Notes: a model not told the origin generated them from the sequence alone. A stretch of DNA of 64,000 bases from Paraburkholderia sprentiae WSM5005 (GCF_001865575.2 NZ_CP017562.2:1612001-1676000); one strand, 5' to 3'; counted from the first letter of the stretch, positions 1 to 10,562 are shown. Program-made: numbers and translations.

Positions 1-1118
1 ATCGCGTTGGTGACGAGGTTGTTGACGATCTGCCGGATGCGGTGCGGGTCCGACTCGACGAGCCCGCTCACGCCGCTCGCCTCGCTTTCGAGCTTGAGCC
101 CGCGCACTCCGGCGAACCCCGTGTGTTCATCGACGATCGATGCCAGCAGTTCGCGCGGCTCGAAATGCTGGTGCCGCAGTTCGAGCTTGCCGGCGCCCAG
201 GCGCGCGTAATCGGTCAGATCCTTCATTTGCGCTTCGAGATGGCGCGCCGCGGTTTCGAGCCGCTGAATCACCTTGCGGTCGGCCTCCGAGTGATAGTTG
301 AAGCCGAGCAGTTCGACCGACGACACGATCGCATGCAACGGCGTGCGCAGCTCGTGGCTGATCATGCCGAGAAACGCGTCCTTCGCGAGGCTCGCCTCGC
401 GCGCCGCGCGGCTCGCCTGATGCTCGGCTTCCAGCGCCGCGCGTTGCTGACGCATGAGCCGCGTGCGGCGTCGGCCGTTAAGCACCAATAGCAGCGTCGC
501 TGCGGCCGACAGCAACAGCAGCAACAGACCGCCCGCGAACAGCATGCGGCGCTTGTCGATGAAGTCGCGGTTCATCGCCTCGCGATCGGCGACATCGGCG
601 AAGCGGCGCGACAGCGCGAGATCGTTGACCTCGCTCCAGTGCTGGCGCAGCTGCGCGTCGATCCGCACGGCACGGGCACGCTCGCGCGGCAGTACGTCGA
701 GCTCGGGCTGGATGTCGTCGAGCACATTCTCGAGCGCGTTGATTTCGTCGAGCTGCCGCTGCAGTAAAGCGAGCCGCGACGCGAGCCGCTGCGTCGAGCC
801 GGCCATGACGCGCAGCTTCGATTGCAGCAGCTGGAAGCGCAGCAGCAGCCGCTGATAGTCGTCGTCGGCACCGGACTCGTACAGCAGCAGCTGGTTCTCG
901 AAGCGCGCGTACGCAATCTGCAGTTGCGCGGCGTCCCAGTAAAAACCGTCGTAGGTGCCGGTCAACTGCTCGGTCGCGCGCGGATTCAACAGGTTCGCAT
1001 ACAGGAGATAGCCGATCGCGCCGACGGGCGCCGCGAGCGCCGTTAGCCAGATCAGCACGTACAACACGCGCCGCCACGGACGGCGCGCTATTTGACGATG
1101 AGGGCCTTGATCTGCCAT
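1..1118 (-). CDS. Sensor histidine kinase, 3' end cut by the window edge
   Basis: Membrane-bound two-component sensor kinase. Reading from ATG at 1118, a first membrane helix lies at about residues 17-37, an extracytoplasmic sensor region rich in Leu/Arg/Gln helices follows, and a second helix is at about 195-215. After a short coiled linker comes the HisKA dimerisation box MISHELRTPLHAI with the phospho-acceptor His at about residue 255. The beginning of the HATPase N-box (QIVNNLVTNA) is visible at the edge; the rest of the ATPase domain and any receiver domain lie outside the window. The ATG lies inside the preceding gene on the same strand (31 bp overlap), so the two are probably translationally coupled. 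A GTG further in is possible as the start. The signal and the cognate regulator cannot be told from here. Confidence 0.85.
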   Translation of the reverse strand, partial: MADQGPHRQIARRPWRRVLYVLIWLTALAAPVGAIGYLLYANLLNPRATEQLTGTYDGFYWDAAQLQIAYARFENQLLLYESGADDDYQRLLLRFQLLQSKLRVMAGSTQRLASRLALLQRQLDEINALENVLDDIQPELDVLPRERARAVRIDAQLRQHWSEVNDLALSRRFADVADREAMNRDFIDKRRMLFAGGLLLLLLSAAATLLLVLNGRRRTRLMRQQRAALEAEHQASRAAREASLAKDAFLGMISHELRTPLHAIVSSVELLGFNYHSEADRKVIQRLETAARHLEAQMKDLTDYARLGAGKLELRHQHFEPRELLASIVDEHTGFAGVRGLKLESEASGVSGLVESDPHRIRQIVNNLVTNA

Positions 1119-1657
1119 ATGAATTTCGAGTCGCCGACCGCGCCAGTCAGTTCATCCGGAAAAGCGTCGCGCGGGTAGATCAGGAACAGCGGCCCGAAGT
1201 CGCTAAGTTTCAGGCGCTGGCCGTTCATGCTGTACGCGACGATTACGCCGTAGCGTTCGCAGTCCGTTACCGGCACGCTGTAGGTGTAGTCGTCGAACGT
1301 GCGGAACTCGATTTCCGTGCCGTGCGCGCCGACAGCCTTCAGGATGTCGGCGAGCCGAGGGCCGGTGAACGTCGAGCGTGGCGTCCAGGTGGTCGAGGTC
1401 GTGATCGTATGCGCGGGCAGCGCGAGCAGTTGGGCCTCGCTAAAGTGATAAGTGCGATGCGCGGCGTCGTTGGTGTTGGCGATCTTGCCCTCTACGTCGA
1501 GCGATAGCGCCGGCAACGGCCGTGCGCTCGGCTGCGCGTACGCGCAACAGACGGCCAACCCGACGACCAGCCCAGCCAGCAGCGTCAGCCGGCGCCTCGG
1601 CCAGGGCACACCAGTTCCGCCGCTCGCATTGCGCGGCGTTGCAATCACGTTGGCCAT
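1088..1657 (-). CDS. Secreted molybdopterin-fold oxidoreductase-like protein
   Basis: A 189-residue exported protein. The N-terminus has an Arg-rich n-region (PRRRLTLL, resembling a twin-arginine start), a hydrophobic stretch and a likely cleavage site after AYA near residue 42. The mature part resembles the small stand-alone oxidoreductase molybdopterin-binding (sulfite oxidase-like) fold: a FSEAQLLALPAHTI block, a TFTGPRLADIL block and a PLFLIYPRD block typical of that fold. Only one Cys remains in the mature part (VTDCERYG), and it is not obviously the molybdenum ligand, so the protein may bind without catalysing. It precedes and overlaps the sensor kinase gene, which suggests it feeds a periplasmic signal to that kinase; that link is inference. 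Confidence 0.75.
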   Translation of the reverse strand: MANVIATPRNASGGTGVPWPRRRLTLLAGLVVGLAVCCAYAQPSARPLPALSLDVEGKIANTNDAAHRTYHFSEAQLLALPAHTITTSTTWTPRSTFTGPRLADILKAVGAHGTEIEFRTFDDYTYSVPVTDCERYGVIVAYSMNGQRLKLSDFGPLFLIYPRDAFPDELTGAVGDSKFIWQIKALIVK

Positions 1658-1924
1658 TTCGTTTTTTTATCCGTTTTCGTTGATTCGCCGGAGCGCCGGC
1701 GGCGACACGCCCAGCCGATCTCATTGCACGCGAAGTATTACGCCGTGCCGTGCCGTCAAACGCGCGCGACCCCGACGCGCGACCTTTGACCCGCATGCAT
1801 AATATCGCCAAAATCCGCTGTCTCAAAAGCGGGCTAGCCGCAGTGCCGCGCCAGCGCGTCAGTCGCGCCGGAAGCGCATCCCGCGAACCATTGCCTTGCA
1901 TCGCGCCACGGCGCCTCGACAGTC

Positions 1925-2872
1925 ATGAACAAGCCGGTCCTGCCTCTGACATACGAACAGCTCGATCACTGGATCGAATCGCTGCAGCCCACGCTGCTCG
2001 CCGAGCGTTTCACGATGGCCTTGGGCATTCTGCGCGGCGGCGCACCGCTCGCGCTGATGGTGTCGCACGCGGTCGGCGCGCCGGTCGCGTTCCTGCGCTA
2101 CGACCGCCAGGCGCGCGCGGTCGCATGGGATTCGACGCTGCCGATCCCGCCCGCGGGATCGAAGGTGCTGTTGTGCGAGGACATCGCAGGGCGCGGTTTC
2201 ACGCTCGTCGATTGCATCGCGTTTCTGCAGCGGCATGGGCTCGTGGTCAAAACGCTGACCGGCGCGGTCGATGATCTGAGCCGCGTGCAGCCCGACTACG
2301 CGATCGACGCGCGCGGCTACTTCACCCTCTTTCCATGGGAGCGCCAGGCGTACACCGAGCGCTACCGCGACGACTGGGCACGCGTCGAAGCCGGCGCCGC
2401 GGCCGCGATGGCCAACGACCACGAATACGCGGCATATGCGATCGACCTCGACGGCATTCTGCTGCCCGACGTACCGCTCGCGCGCTACGACGAAGATCTC
2501 GCCGCCGCGCTCGCCGAGCGCGACGCGCTGCTGCCCTTCGAGGTACTGCCCGGCATCGACCTGCGGCACGTGCTCACGATCGTCACGGGCCGCCCGGAAA
2601 TGGATCGCGCGCGCACCGAAGCGTGGCTCGCGCGCCACGGCTTCGCTCACCTGCAACTGGTGATGCGCGCGCCCGGCCTGCACGACGACAGCCCCGCCGG
2701 CGCGGCCGCGCACAAGGCGAGCGCGGCGCTACGAGCGGGTGTCACGCACTTCGTCGAAAGCGATCCGGTGCAGGCGCTGCTGATCGCGCAGCAGGCGCCG
2801 TTGCTGCGCGTGATCTGGTGGGATGCGCTGACGCGCACCGGCATGCTGGTGAGCGCAAGGGCGTGGAGTTGA
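1925..2872 (+). CDS. Phosphoribosyltransferase-HAD phosphatase-like fusion protein
   Basis: A 315-residue cytoplasmic protein with two parts. Residues about 20-140 form a type I phosphoribosyltransferase fold; the PRPP loop is VLLCEDIAGRGFT at 81-93, with E/D acidic residues before the Gly-rich turn. Residues about 165-310 look like a HAD-family domain: motif I AIDLDGILLPD with D174 and D176, a motif II region LTIVTGRPEMDR, and a late acidic motif FVESDPVQA. Such an arrangement could transfer and then dephosphorylate a nucleotide-type substrate, but the substrate is not evident. The motif I second Asp is followed by Gly-Ile instead of the usual Thr/Val context, so hydrolase activity is plausible but unproven. 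It is a single gene, convergent with the helicase downstream. Confidence 0.75.
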   Translation: MNKPVLPLTYEQLDHWIESLQPTLLAERFTMALGILRGGAPLALMVSHAVGAPVAFLRYDRQARAVAWDSTLPIPPAGSKVLLCEDIAGRGFTLVDCIAFLQRHGLVVKTLTGAVDDLSRVQPDYAIDARGYFTLFPWERQAYTERYRDDWARVEAGAAAAMANDHEYAAYAIDLDGILLPDVPLARYDEDLAAALAERDALLPFEVLPGIDLRHVLTIVTGRPEMDRARTEAWLARHGFAHLQLVMRAPGLHDDSPAGAAAHKASAALRAGVTHFVESDPVQALLIAQQAPLLRVIWWDALTRTGMLVSARAWS

Positions 2873-2912
2873 GCGCAGCGATCTGAGCGGACGCAGCGCC
2901 GGCGCGCCACCG

Positions 2913-4580
2913 CTACGTCTCCTTGCGCTCGCGCAGTTGCAAATGCCGTGCGGCCCGCTGCGACGCGACGACGATCAGCTTCATCGTCGCGCGCGTCGCG
3001 CCGACGAACAGCTTGCGCGCGATGCGTTCGTCGAAGGTCTCGAAGTCGATCTCGGTGAAGATCACGCACGGCGCCGCCTGCCCCTTGAAGCGGTAGATCG
3101 ATTCGAACAGCACGTCGCCTTCGCGATACTCCGGGTTGCCGAACAGATCGTACTTGCCGGTGAAGCTGCGCAGCCGATGCGGTCCGAGATGATCGAGCGC
3201 GCTCATCGCCGAGCTTTCGCGGCCGCGGAACGACAGCACCGCGATGTCCTGCTTGCGAAAACCGAGCGATAGGGCCTGCGTGATTGCGCGCTTGGTTGCG
3301 TCGATACTGCTTTGGGCGCCCTGCGCTTCGTCGTAGACCGACACCGACACCTCCGAGCCGTCGAACGGACTGCCCGACGCAAGCGCCGCGGCGAGCGGCA
3401 CCGACGCGCCCAGCACGTCACGCACATAGTCGAGAATGTCGCGCGGACTGCGGTAATTGGTGGTTTCTTTGAGCGTGGTCCAGCCGGGCAACGAGACCGG
3501 CTCGCGCATGTATAGATTCTGCAGCGGGTCTTCGAGCCACCACCAGGCGCCGCCCGGCCGCAGCAGCCGCTCGAGCGCGGCAATCCACGGTTGCTGGAAA
3601 TCCTGGCCTTCGTCGACGATCAGCGTGTCGAATTGCCAGCGCGCCTCGATCGGCGTGTCGGCGAATACGGTCTCCAGTTGATCGAACACCTGCGCGGACT
3701 GGAAATCGGGCGCGCGGCCCGCGTCGCGCGCGATCCAGTCGCACAGCTGGTGATAGTTCGCGACCTTCGCCTGCGGCGGCGCGACCCGCGCGATGTGATC
3801 GGCGAGCGGCCGGTTGAAGCATACATACAACGGCCGCTCGCCACGCGCGACGGCGTCCTTCATGACCTGCACCGCGAGTTGCGTTTTGCCGGAGCCGGCC
3901 GTGCCGATCACGCGCAAACGGAACGGCGCGAATTCGAGCCGCCGGGCCCATGTCGCGAGTCCGCCCGCGAGGCGCGTGACGAGCGTGCCCGCCTGCCCCA
4001 CGAGCGCGCTCGTGTCCGGCGTCAACGCCAGTTCGTCGGCGAGAAAGTGGTGGATTTTCGACGCACAGGGAAGCCGCGGTTCATCGGCCGGAAGCGCTTC
4101 GCGGATGATCGCCGCGAGCCGCTCGCGCCGCGTCGCGTCGACGATGCGCGCGGGATTCACGCCGGCGATCGCCGCATCCTTGACGATGTGGTCGGGACAA
4201 TACAGCAGTTCCTCGATGAAATACGTGCCCGCGCCGAACGCTGCGGTAAAACGCCGGTGCAGACTCTCGATCGTATGCGCGAGCGCGATCGCGACGTTGC
4301 GTTCGGTCTGCAGATACACCTTGACGAGTCCCTTCGGCGTTTCGCGCAGGAAGCCGGTCTTCTGCTCGATGATCATCAGGCGCCCGGCGGGACTCACAAT
4401 CACGAAATCGGCCTCGCCGAACACGGAGAAGTTCTGGTTCAGACGCGTCCAATGCACACCGTGATACACGGTGTAATCGCCGGGCAGTGCCTTTTCGAGC
4501 AGCGCGAGCGTTTCGCGTTCGCGCGCCGCCGCGCCGGTCGCTTCGAGGCTTTTCCAGTCGTCGGGAACAATGCGGGCCAT
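2913..4580 (-). CDS. NERD-domain UvrD/Rep-like helicase
   Basis: A 555-residue protein combining an N-terminal NERD (nuclease-related) domain with a superfamily 1 helicase core. The NERD part, about residues 20-110, carries the PD-(D/E)XK-like residues: EADFV at 57-60 and IEQK at 71-74. The helicase has Walker A GTAGSGKT at 226-233, Walker B plus Q-motif IVDEGQDF at 321-328, and C-terminal motifs ending IARKLFVGATRA near the end, as in UvrD. Length is short for UvrD (about 720), as usual for this NERD-helicase group. Role is probably DNA repair or foreign-DNA processing. It stands alone, with no methylase or partner nuclease beside it. Confidence 0.85.
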   Translation of the reverse strand: MARIVPDDWKSLEATGAAARERETLALLEKALPGDYTVYHGVHWTRLNQNFSVFGEADFVIVSPAGRLMIIEQKTGFLRETPKGLVKVYLQTERNVAIALAHTIESLHRRFTAAFGAGTYFIEELLYCPDHIVKDAAIAGVNPARIVDATRRERLAAIIREALPADEPRLPCASKIHHFLADELALTPDTSALVGQAGTLVTRLAGGLATWARRLEFAPFRLRVIGTAGSGKTQLAVQVMKDAVARGERPLYVCFNRPLADHIARVAPPQAKVANYHQLCDWIARDAGRAPDFQSAQVFDQLETVFADTPIEARWQFDTLIVDEGQDFQQPWIAALERLLRPGGAWWWLEDPLQNLYMREPVSLPGWTTLKETTNYRSPRDILDYVRDVLGASVPLAAALASGSPFDGSEVSVSVYDEAQGAQSSIDATKRAITQALSLGFRKQDIAVLSFRGRESSAMSALDHLGPHRLRSFTGKYDLFGNPEYREGDVLFESIYRFKGQAAPCVIFTEIDFETFDERIARKLFVGATRATMKLIVVASQRAARHLQLRERKET

Positions 4581-4822
4581 GCGGTGCCTTAGTGGGTTTG
4601 GATGCGTGAGTCCGCACGCGTCGGCTCAGTGCGCAATTCGGGGTGCGGCCATTGTACGCAACGCACTGGCGCGCTGGCGCGCTGACTCGCGCGGCATGCG
4701 CCTCCGCCCGCGGCGGTCTCGTGCCGTCATGCGCAAAGGTACGCGCTTCGTGTATCGTTACTGGCTGAACGCCGCGCGCCAGGCACGGCTTGCCAACCGT
4801 AAAGAGAAAAAGGATTAACCGG

Positions 4823-5449
4823 ATGATTACGATCTGGGGACGCACCAACTCGGTCAACGTCCAGAAGGTTTTGTGGTGCTGCGACGAACTCGTGCTGCCG
4901 TTCGACCGCATCGACGCGGGCCTCCAATTCGGCCGCAACAACGACCCCGACTATCTCGCGATGAACCCGACCGGCAAGATTCCGACGCTGGTCGACGACG
5001 ACTTCGTGCTGTGGGAATCCAACTCGATTCTGCGCTACCTGGCGATGCAATACGGCGAATCGAGCCTGCTGTATCCGGCCGAGCCAAAACTGCGTGCCAG
5101 CATCGACCGCTGGCTCGACTGGTCGCTGTCGACGCTGCAGCCTGTGGAACGTCCGGTGTTCTGGACGCTCGTGCGCACGCCGCAGGCCGAGCGCGACGCC
5201 GTGAAACTCGCCGCCGACGTGCAGGCGGTCACGCTGCTGTGGCGCCTGCTCGATACGCATCTGCAGGGCCGCTTCTTTCTCGAAGGCGACAAGTTCACGC
5301 TCGCCGATATCGTGATCGGCGCGTACGCGAAGCGCTGGTTCGGCGTCGACGGTTTGCAGCGGCCGCCGCTGCCCAATCTGGAGCGCTGGTATTCGCGTCT
5401 CGCGACGCGCTCCGGGTTCAAGAAGTATGTGGATTTTCCGCTGACCTGA
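4823..5449 (+). CDS. Glutathione S-transferase family protein
   Basis: A 208-residue cytosolic GST. The N-terminal thioredoxin-like half contains TNSVNVQKVLW (Ser/Asn active-site region), the cis-Pro segment NPTGKIPTLVDDD and the glutathione-binding WESNSILRYL (Glu-Ser pair). The helical C-terminal half has the conserved FTLADIVIGAYAKRW motif. Start chosen at ATG 4823 because AGGA at 4811-4814 sits at ribosome-binding distance and the protein then begins MITIWGR as in the family; an upstream in-frame ATG at 4790 would add an unconserved basic tail. Probably conjugates or reduces an electrophile; the substrate is unknown. Confidence 0.9.
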   Translation: MITIWGRTNSVNVQKVLWCCDELVLPFDRIDAGLQFGRNNDPDYLAMNPTGKIPTLVDDDFVLWESNSILRYLAMQYGESSLLYPAEPKLRASIDRWLDWSLSTLQPVERPVFWTLVRTPQAERDAVKLAADVQAVTLLWRLLDTHLQGRFFLEGDKFTLADIVIGAYAKRWFGVDGLQRPPLPNLERWYSRLATRSGFKKYVDFPLT

Positions 5450-5548
5450 TCGGCCAGTTCACTGGCGGTTTCGTGAGCGTCGTCCGCGCGGGTCCGCCCT
5501 CCGGATGCCGGCGCGGCGGCCGATCCCGCATGCCTCTATAATCGACGC

Positions 5549-6154
5549 ATGAAAACCGCCAAGTCCGCCGCGACCGGCCATCCGGTCGCTCCCACGCCTG
5601 CCGCCCCCGTCGCCGATGCACACGATCGTCATGCGCATCACGATGTGCATGAGCCGTCGCTCGCACACGGCTCGTCGCAGGAAGCGGCACTCGCACTCGC
5701 CGAGGAATATTGCCGCGAACGCGGCGAAAAGCTCACGCCGATCCGGCGTAAGGTGCTCGAACTGCTGCTGAACTCGGGTCGCGCGACCAAGGCCTATTCG
5801 CTGCTCGACGACATGCGCCAGATCCACCCCGGCTCGGCGCCGCCGACCGTCTATCGCGCGTTGGATTTTTTACTGTCGGCAGGGCTCGTGCATCGGATCG
5901 AATCGATCAATGCGTTCACTGTCTGTCATGATCTGACGCAATGCCAGCACGGCATTCTCGTCGTATGCCAGCACTGTGGCAGCGTCACCGAGTTGCATCA
6001 ACCGAAGTTGCGGCAAGCGCTCGTCGCGCAGATCGAGGACGCGGGCTATCGGCTGGCGAGCGACGAAATCGAGTTGAAGGGACTGTGCGCGGCCTGTCAG
6101 GCGGCCGAAGCGGCCAGCACAACTGCGGCCGCGCCTGTGGCCGCGGCGAAATAG
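5549..6154 (+). CDS. zur: Fur-family zinc uptake regulator (Zur type)
   Basis: A 201-residue Fur-superfamily DNA-binding repressor. The winged helix (LTPIRRKVLELLLNSG, then PPTVYRALDFLLSAGLVHRI) is followed by a dimerisation domain with a structural zinc site made of C140-x2-C143 and C180-x2-C183, the same two pairs as in Zur. Sensory His/Asp residues are in FTVCHDLTQCQH. An added N-terminal tail of about 45 residues is His-rich (HDRHAHHDVHE), which may bind metal. Zur is favoured over Fur because of the cysteine pattern and the VYRALDFLLSAGLVHRIES signature. No zinc transporter gene adjoins. A TATAAT box at 5537-5542 lies only 6 bp before the ATG and no Shine-Dalgarno is visible. Confidence 0.85.
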   Translation: MKTAKSAATGHPVAPTPAAPVADAHDRHAHHDVHEPSLAHGSSQEAALALAEEYCRERGEKLTPIRRKVLELLLNSGRATKAYSLLDDMRQIHPGSAPPTVYRALDFLLSAGLVHRIESINAFTVCHDLTQCQHGILVVCQHCGSVTELHQPKLRQALVAQIEDAGYRLASDEIELKGLCAACQAAEAASTTAAAPVAAAK

Positions 6155-6289
6155 CGGCGCGCAACGCCGTGTGATGCACGGCGAAGCGCCGATGGCCGTG
6201 CGCTGCTTCCAGAAACGACGTCTCCCCGCCGCGCATCGGCCTGCCCTGTCCACACACCCGCTCCCACGAGCGGCGCTGCGAAGCGTCGA

Positions 6290-6814
6290 TCACCCCGCCG
6301 CGCGGGCGTCGATCGCGTCATGCAGCAGCGTTACGAGCGCTTCAGGTACCGCGGGTTTGGTCATGAAATGCTGGAAGCCTTCGCCGATGCTGCGCAGGCG
6401 GTATGCGTCGTCGGTATGGCCGGTGAGCGCCACCGCCACCGAGGGGGAATGACCGCCGCAAATCTCGTGGTCGCGCAGCCGCTGGATCAGATAGAAGCCG
6501 TCCATGGCCGGCAAGTCGAGGTCGCAGACGACCGCGTCCGGAAGCAAGCGCATCGCCGCGACGACGCCCTCTTCCGCATCGGCGACCGCGCAAACCTTCG
6601 CGCCTTCCGCCTCGAGTAACAAGGTCAACGATTCCCGGCTGTCCGGGTCGTCCTCCACCAGCACGATCGTGGCGTGATCGAGCCTCATTGCTGCGTTCAT
6701 TGTGTGTTGTTGCTCTGAAAAACCGGTTAGGCCGTCCGAAAGGGCCGAGGTTTCACTTCGTGTTTCATTTTGCTGATTGCCGCCGATTTGCGCAGCCAGG
6801 GTGTTGCTGTCCAT
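6290..6814 (-). CDS. Single-domain response regulator
   Basis: A 174-residue protein that is essentially one receiver domain. It begins IVLVEDDPDSRESL (acidic pocket), has the phospho-acceptor in VVCDLDLPAMDG, the switch Thr in VALTGHT and the conserved Lys in HFMTKPAVPEAL. There is no output domain; the first about 50 residues are low-complexity and polar. Start taken at ATG 6814, which has CGGAACC immediately upstream; ATG at 6701 or slightly inside would give a bare receiver. Such proteins usually act as phosphate sinks or bind a partner. It is convergent with zur and the partner kinase is not adjacent. Confidence 0.8.
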   Translation of the reverse strand: MDSNTLAAQIGGNQQNETRSETSALSDGLTGFSEQQHTMNAAMRLDHATIVLVEDDPDSRESLTLLLEAEGAKVCAVADAEEGVVAAMRLLPDAVVCDLDLPAMDGFYLIQRLRDHEICGGHSPSVAVALTGHTDDAYRLRSIGEGFQHFMTKPAVPEALVTLLHDAIDARAAG

Positions 6815-7361
6815 GGTTCCGACTCGATTTCTCACGCCGAGTTGCAGACGGGTCCGCGATTGTAAAACATCGCTCAGCACCCTTCCCGAGTACAACGCGT
6901 GCGCACGGTAACGCGCCAAAATTGCACGCCGATGAAAAAACGGCGCTCGACGCATACCGCGATTTATCTGCTGACTCTGTCCGCAGTTTTCCGCGGCTCG
7001 CCGATTGCCGGCACCCGATTATGCGGCGCGGTCCGCACGAACCCCGTTCGCACGGCCCGCTCCACCCGGTATCGATTCTGTCCTTATATCGTTTGCGCGA
7101 CGCGTCGCTGTGGTGCGGTTGGCGTCGCTCGCATCCGCAGACACTGTAAGCATGTCGCGTGCCTCGTCGCAGCGGTTCGCTTTGCGCGAACGAGGGCTGG
7201 GCAGCGTCTGTCGATAACCGGCGATGTATTGGCGCCGGGCTGCTAACGGGTGGCGCCGCGGCGCTATCATCGGGGGCGCGCATGCGCGGCATACTTCGCT
7301 TCGCGCTACCCGCACGCGCCTATCGATGTCCCCGCTTCCCAACCCGAGGCCACCCGACACC
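6815..7361. other. Gene-free stretch
   Basis: No open frame here has family-like sequence or a ribosome-binding site. It should hold the promoter of the receiver gene (minus) and of the RraA-like gene (plus). I recognise no repeat, hairpin terminator or RNA gene in it. Confidence 0.5.
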
Positions 7362-8090
7362 ATGTCTGCCACATCACCCGCGCTTTGCACCGCCACGCTC
7401 GAGATCCTTCGTCACGTCAGCACCGCCACGCTCACCACGCAGCTGTTCAAGCGCGGTCTGCGCAACACCTTCATGCAGGGCGTCGCGCCGCTCGGTCCGC
7501 GGCGCGGTGCGAATCTGGTCGGGCCGGCGTTCACGCTGCGCAACATCCCGTCGCGCGAAGACATCGACGTGCTCGAGCTGTTCGCGGACCCGGAGTACGC
7601 GCAGCGCAAATGCGTCGAAACCATCCCGCCGGGCCATGTGCTCGTGCAGGATTGCCGCGGCGAGCGCGGCAGCGCGTCGTTCGGTTCGATTCTGTCGCTG
7701 CGTTTGCAGGTGCGCGGCGTTGCCGGGATGGTGTCCGACGGCCCGGTGCGCGACAGCGCGACGATCGCCGCGCTCGACATGCCGGTGTTCTGCGCGGGCG
7801 CGAGCGCGCCGCCCAATCTGATCCGCCATCACGCGGTCGATATCAATGTGCCGATCGGCTGTGGTGGAGTCGCGGTGTTTCCGGGCGATGTGATCGTCGG
7901 CGATGCGGATGGAGTCGTGGTGATTCCGCTGAAGATGGCCGACGACGTCGCGCAAGGCGCGGCGGACCAGGAACAGCTCGAAGCGTTTCTGACCGAAAGA
8001 ATCAGTGCCGGCGCCGTGCTGCGCGGCACCTATCCGCCGAACGACGAGACCAAGGCGGCGTTCGACGAGTGGAAGAAAAAGCGAATCTAG
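7362..8090 (+). CDS. RraA-like family protein (aldolase/decarboxylase-like fold)
   Basis: A 242-residue member of the RraA / HMG-aldolase-like superfamily. Diagnostic segments are GPAFTLRNIPSREDIDVLE, the Gly-rich turn SFGSILSLRLQVRG, and GMVSDGPVRDS, in which the Arg-Asp pair binds metal and substrate in the aldolase members. It continues PIGCGGVAVFPGDVIVGDADGV, a strong signature of the family. Enzymatic members cleave 4-hydroxy-4-methyl-2-oxoglutarate or decarboxylate oxaloacetate; RNase E inhibition is known for the E. coli namesake only. At 242 residues it is longer than the E. coli protein, as common in Burkholderia. Start ATG 7362 chosen by sequence conservation; ATG 7326 is a possible alternative. 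Confidence 0.8.
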   Translation: MSATSPALCTATLEILRHVSTATLTTQLFKRGLRNTFMQGVAPLGPRRGANLVGPAFTLRNIPSREDIDVLELFADPEYAQRKCVETIPPGHVLVQDCRGERGSASFGSILSLRLQVRGVAGMVSDGPVRDSATIAALDMPVFCAGASAPPNLIRHHAVDINVPIGCGGVAVFPGDVIVGDADGVVVIPLKMADDVAQGAADQEQLEAFLTERISAGAVLRGTYPPNDETKAAFDEWKKKRI

Positions 8091-8138
8091 GGCCTTTCCG
8101 GAGGGCACGACGACCGGTGGGCCGCACTGGCCGCCAGT

Positions 8139-8951
8139 TCAATCGCGCTTGGCCGGCCCGATGCCCTGCGCCAGCAACGCCACCGCATGCCGCGCGATCT
8201 CCGCGCCGCCGATCTTGCCGCGCAACGGATCGTTGCGCCACAGCTTCGAGGTGGCGAGCGGCAGAATTGTCATGCCGAGCAGCGTGACGAAGACGAGTGC
8301 GGGCTCGAGCGATGCATTCAGGCGCCCCTCCTCCTGCCAGCGCGCGATCGCCAGCAGCGACGCCTTTTGATGCGCGAAACCAAAACGCTCATGCATGCGC
8401 TGGCGCAGCAGCCCGCCGTCGCTGATCACTTCGCGCACCCACAGCGACGCGAACCACGGGTTATCGCTCGCGATCTGCACGAGCCGCTCGGTGAGCTGCG
8501 TAATCGCCGCGACCGGATCGTCCGAATTTTCCTGAAACGGCAGGCCGAGGCTCGCGCGCAACGGCGCGAAACACTCGTCGATCAACACGTCGAGCAGTTG
8601 ATCGCGCGTCTTGAAGTAGTAGTGCATCATCGCGGGCGTGTAGCCGGCCTCGCGGGCGATTTCACCTAGCGATGTATCGACGATGCCCTGCCTCGCGAAC
8701 AGCGTGAGCGCGGCCTCGAGCAAACGCGCGCGCTGCTCGGGGCCGCGCGCCGCACCCGTCGGTCGGCCAGGACGACGGCCGGCCGACGCAGTCGGCGCGG
8801 AGCTTGCGGTATTCGCGCTTCGCGTATCCGTTTGCGTGGCCTTGAGCTGGCGCTTCGACGCGCCCCGCTCCTTGCCGGCAATTCGTGCGGGCGCTTCAGC
8901 GTTCGTTACGGCATTGTCCGCCGCGGCGTGGTTACGCGAGATCCTTGCCAT
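8139..8951 (-). CDS. TetR-family transcriptional repressor
   Basis: A 270-residue regulator. A long basic, Ala-rich N-terminal tail of about 85 residues precedes the HTH: RARLLEAALTLFARQG, TSLGEIAREAGYTPAMMHYYF, KTRDQLLDVLID. The C-terminal ligand domain is all-helical (WFASLWVREVISDGG). It is divergent from the DHA2 efflux pump gene with 75 bp between start codons, the usual arrangement for a repressor of that pump. Start at ATG 8951 keeps the AT-rich operator region outside the gene. The ligand is unknown. Confidence 0.88.
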   Translation of the reverse strand: MARISRNHAAADNAVTNAEAPARIAGKERGASKRQLKATQTDTRSANTASSAPTASAGRRPGRPTGAARGPEQRARLLEAALTLFARQGIVDTSLGEIAREAGYTPAMMHYYFKTRDQLLDVLIDECFAPLRASLGLPFQENSDDPVAAITQLTERLVQIASDNPWFASLWVREVISDGGLLRQRMHERFGFAHQKASLLAIARWQEEGRLNASLEPALVFVTLLGMTILPLATSKLWRNDPLRGKIGGAEIARHAVALLAQGIGPAKRD

Positions 8952-8987
8952 TGCATTGAATTTGACGTGGGAGGCGACGTCGCATAT

Positions 8988-10562
<1,575 letters not shown>

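Noticed and set aside
6899..7246. A 115-codon plus-strand frame in the gap before the RraA-like gene
   Set aside because: Composition unlike a real protein (Arg/Cys-rich), no start signal, no family resemblance.
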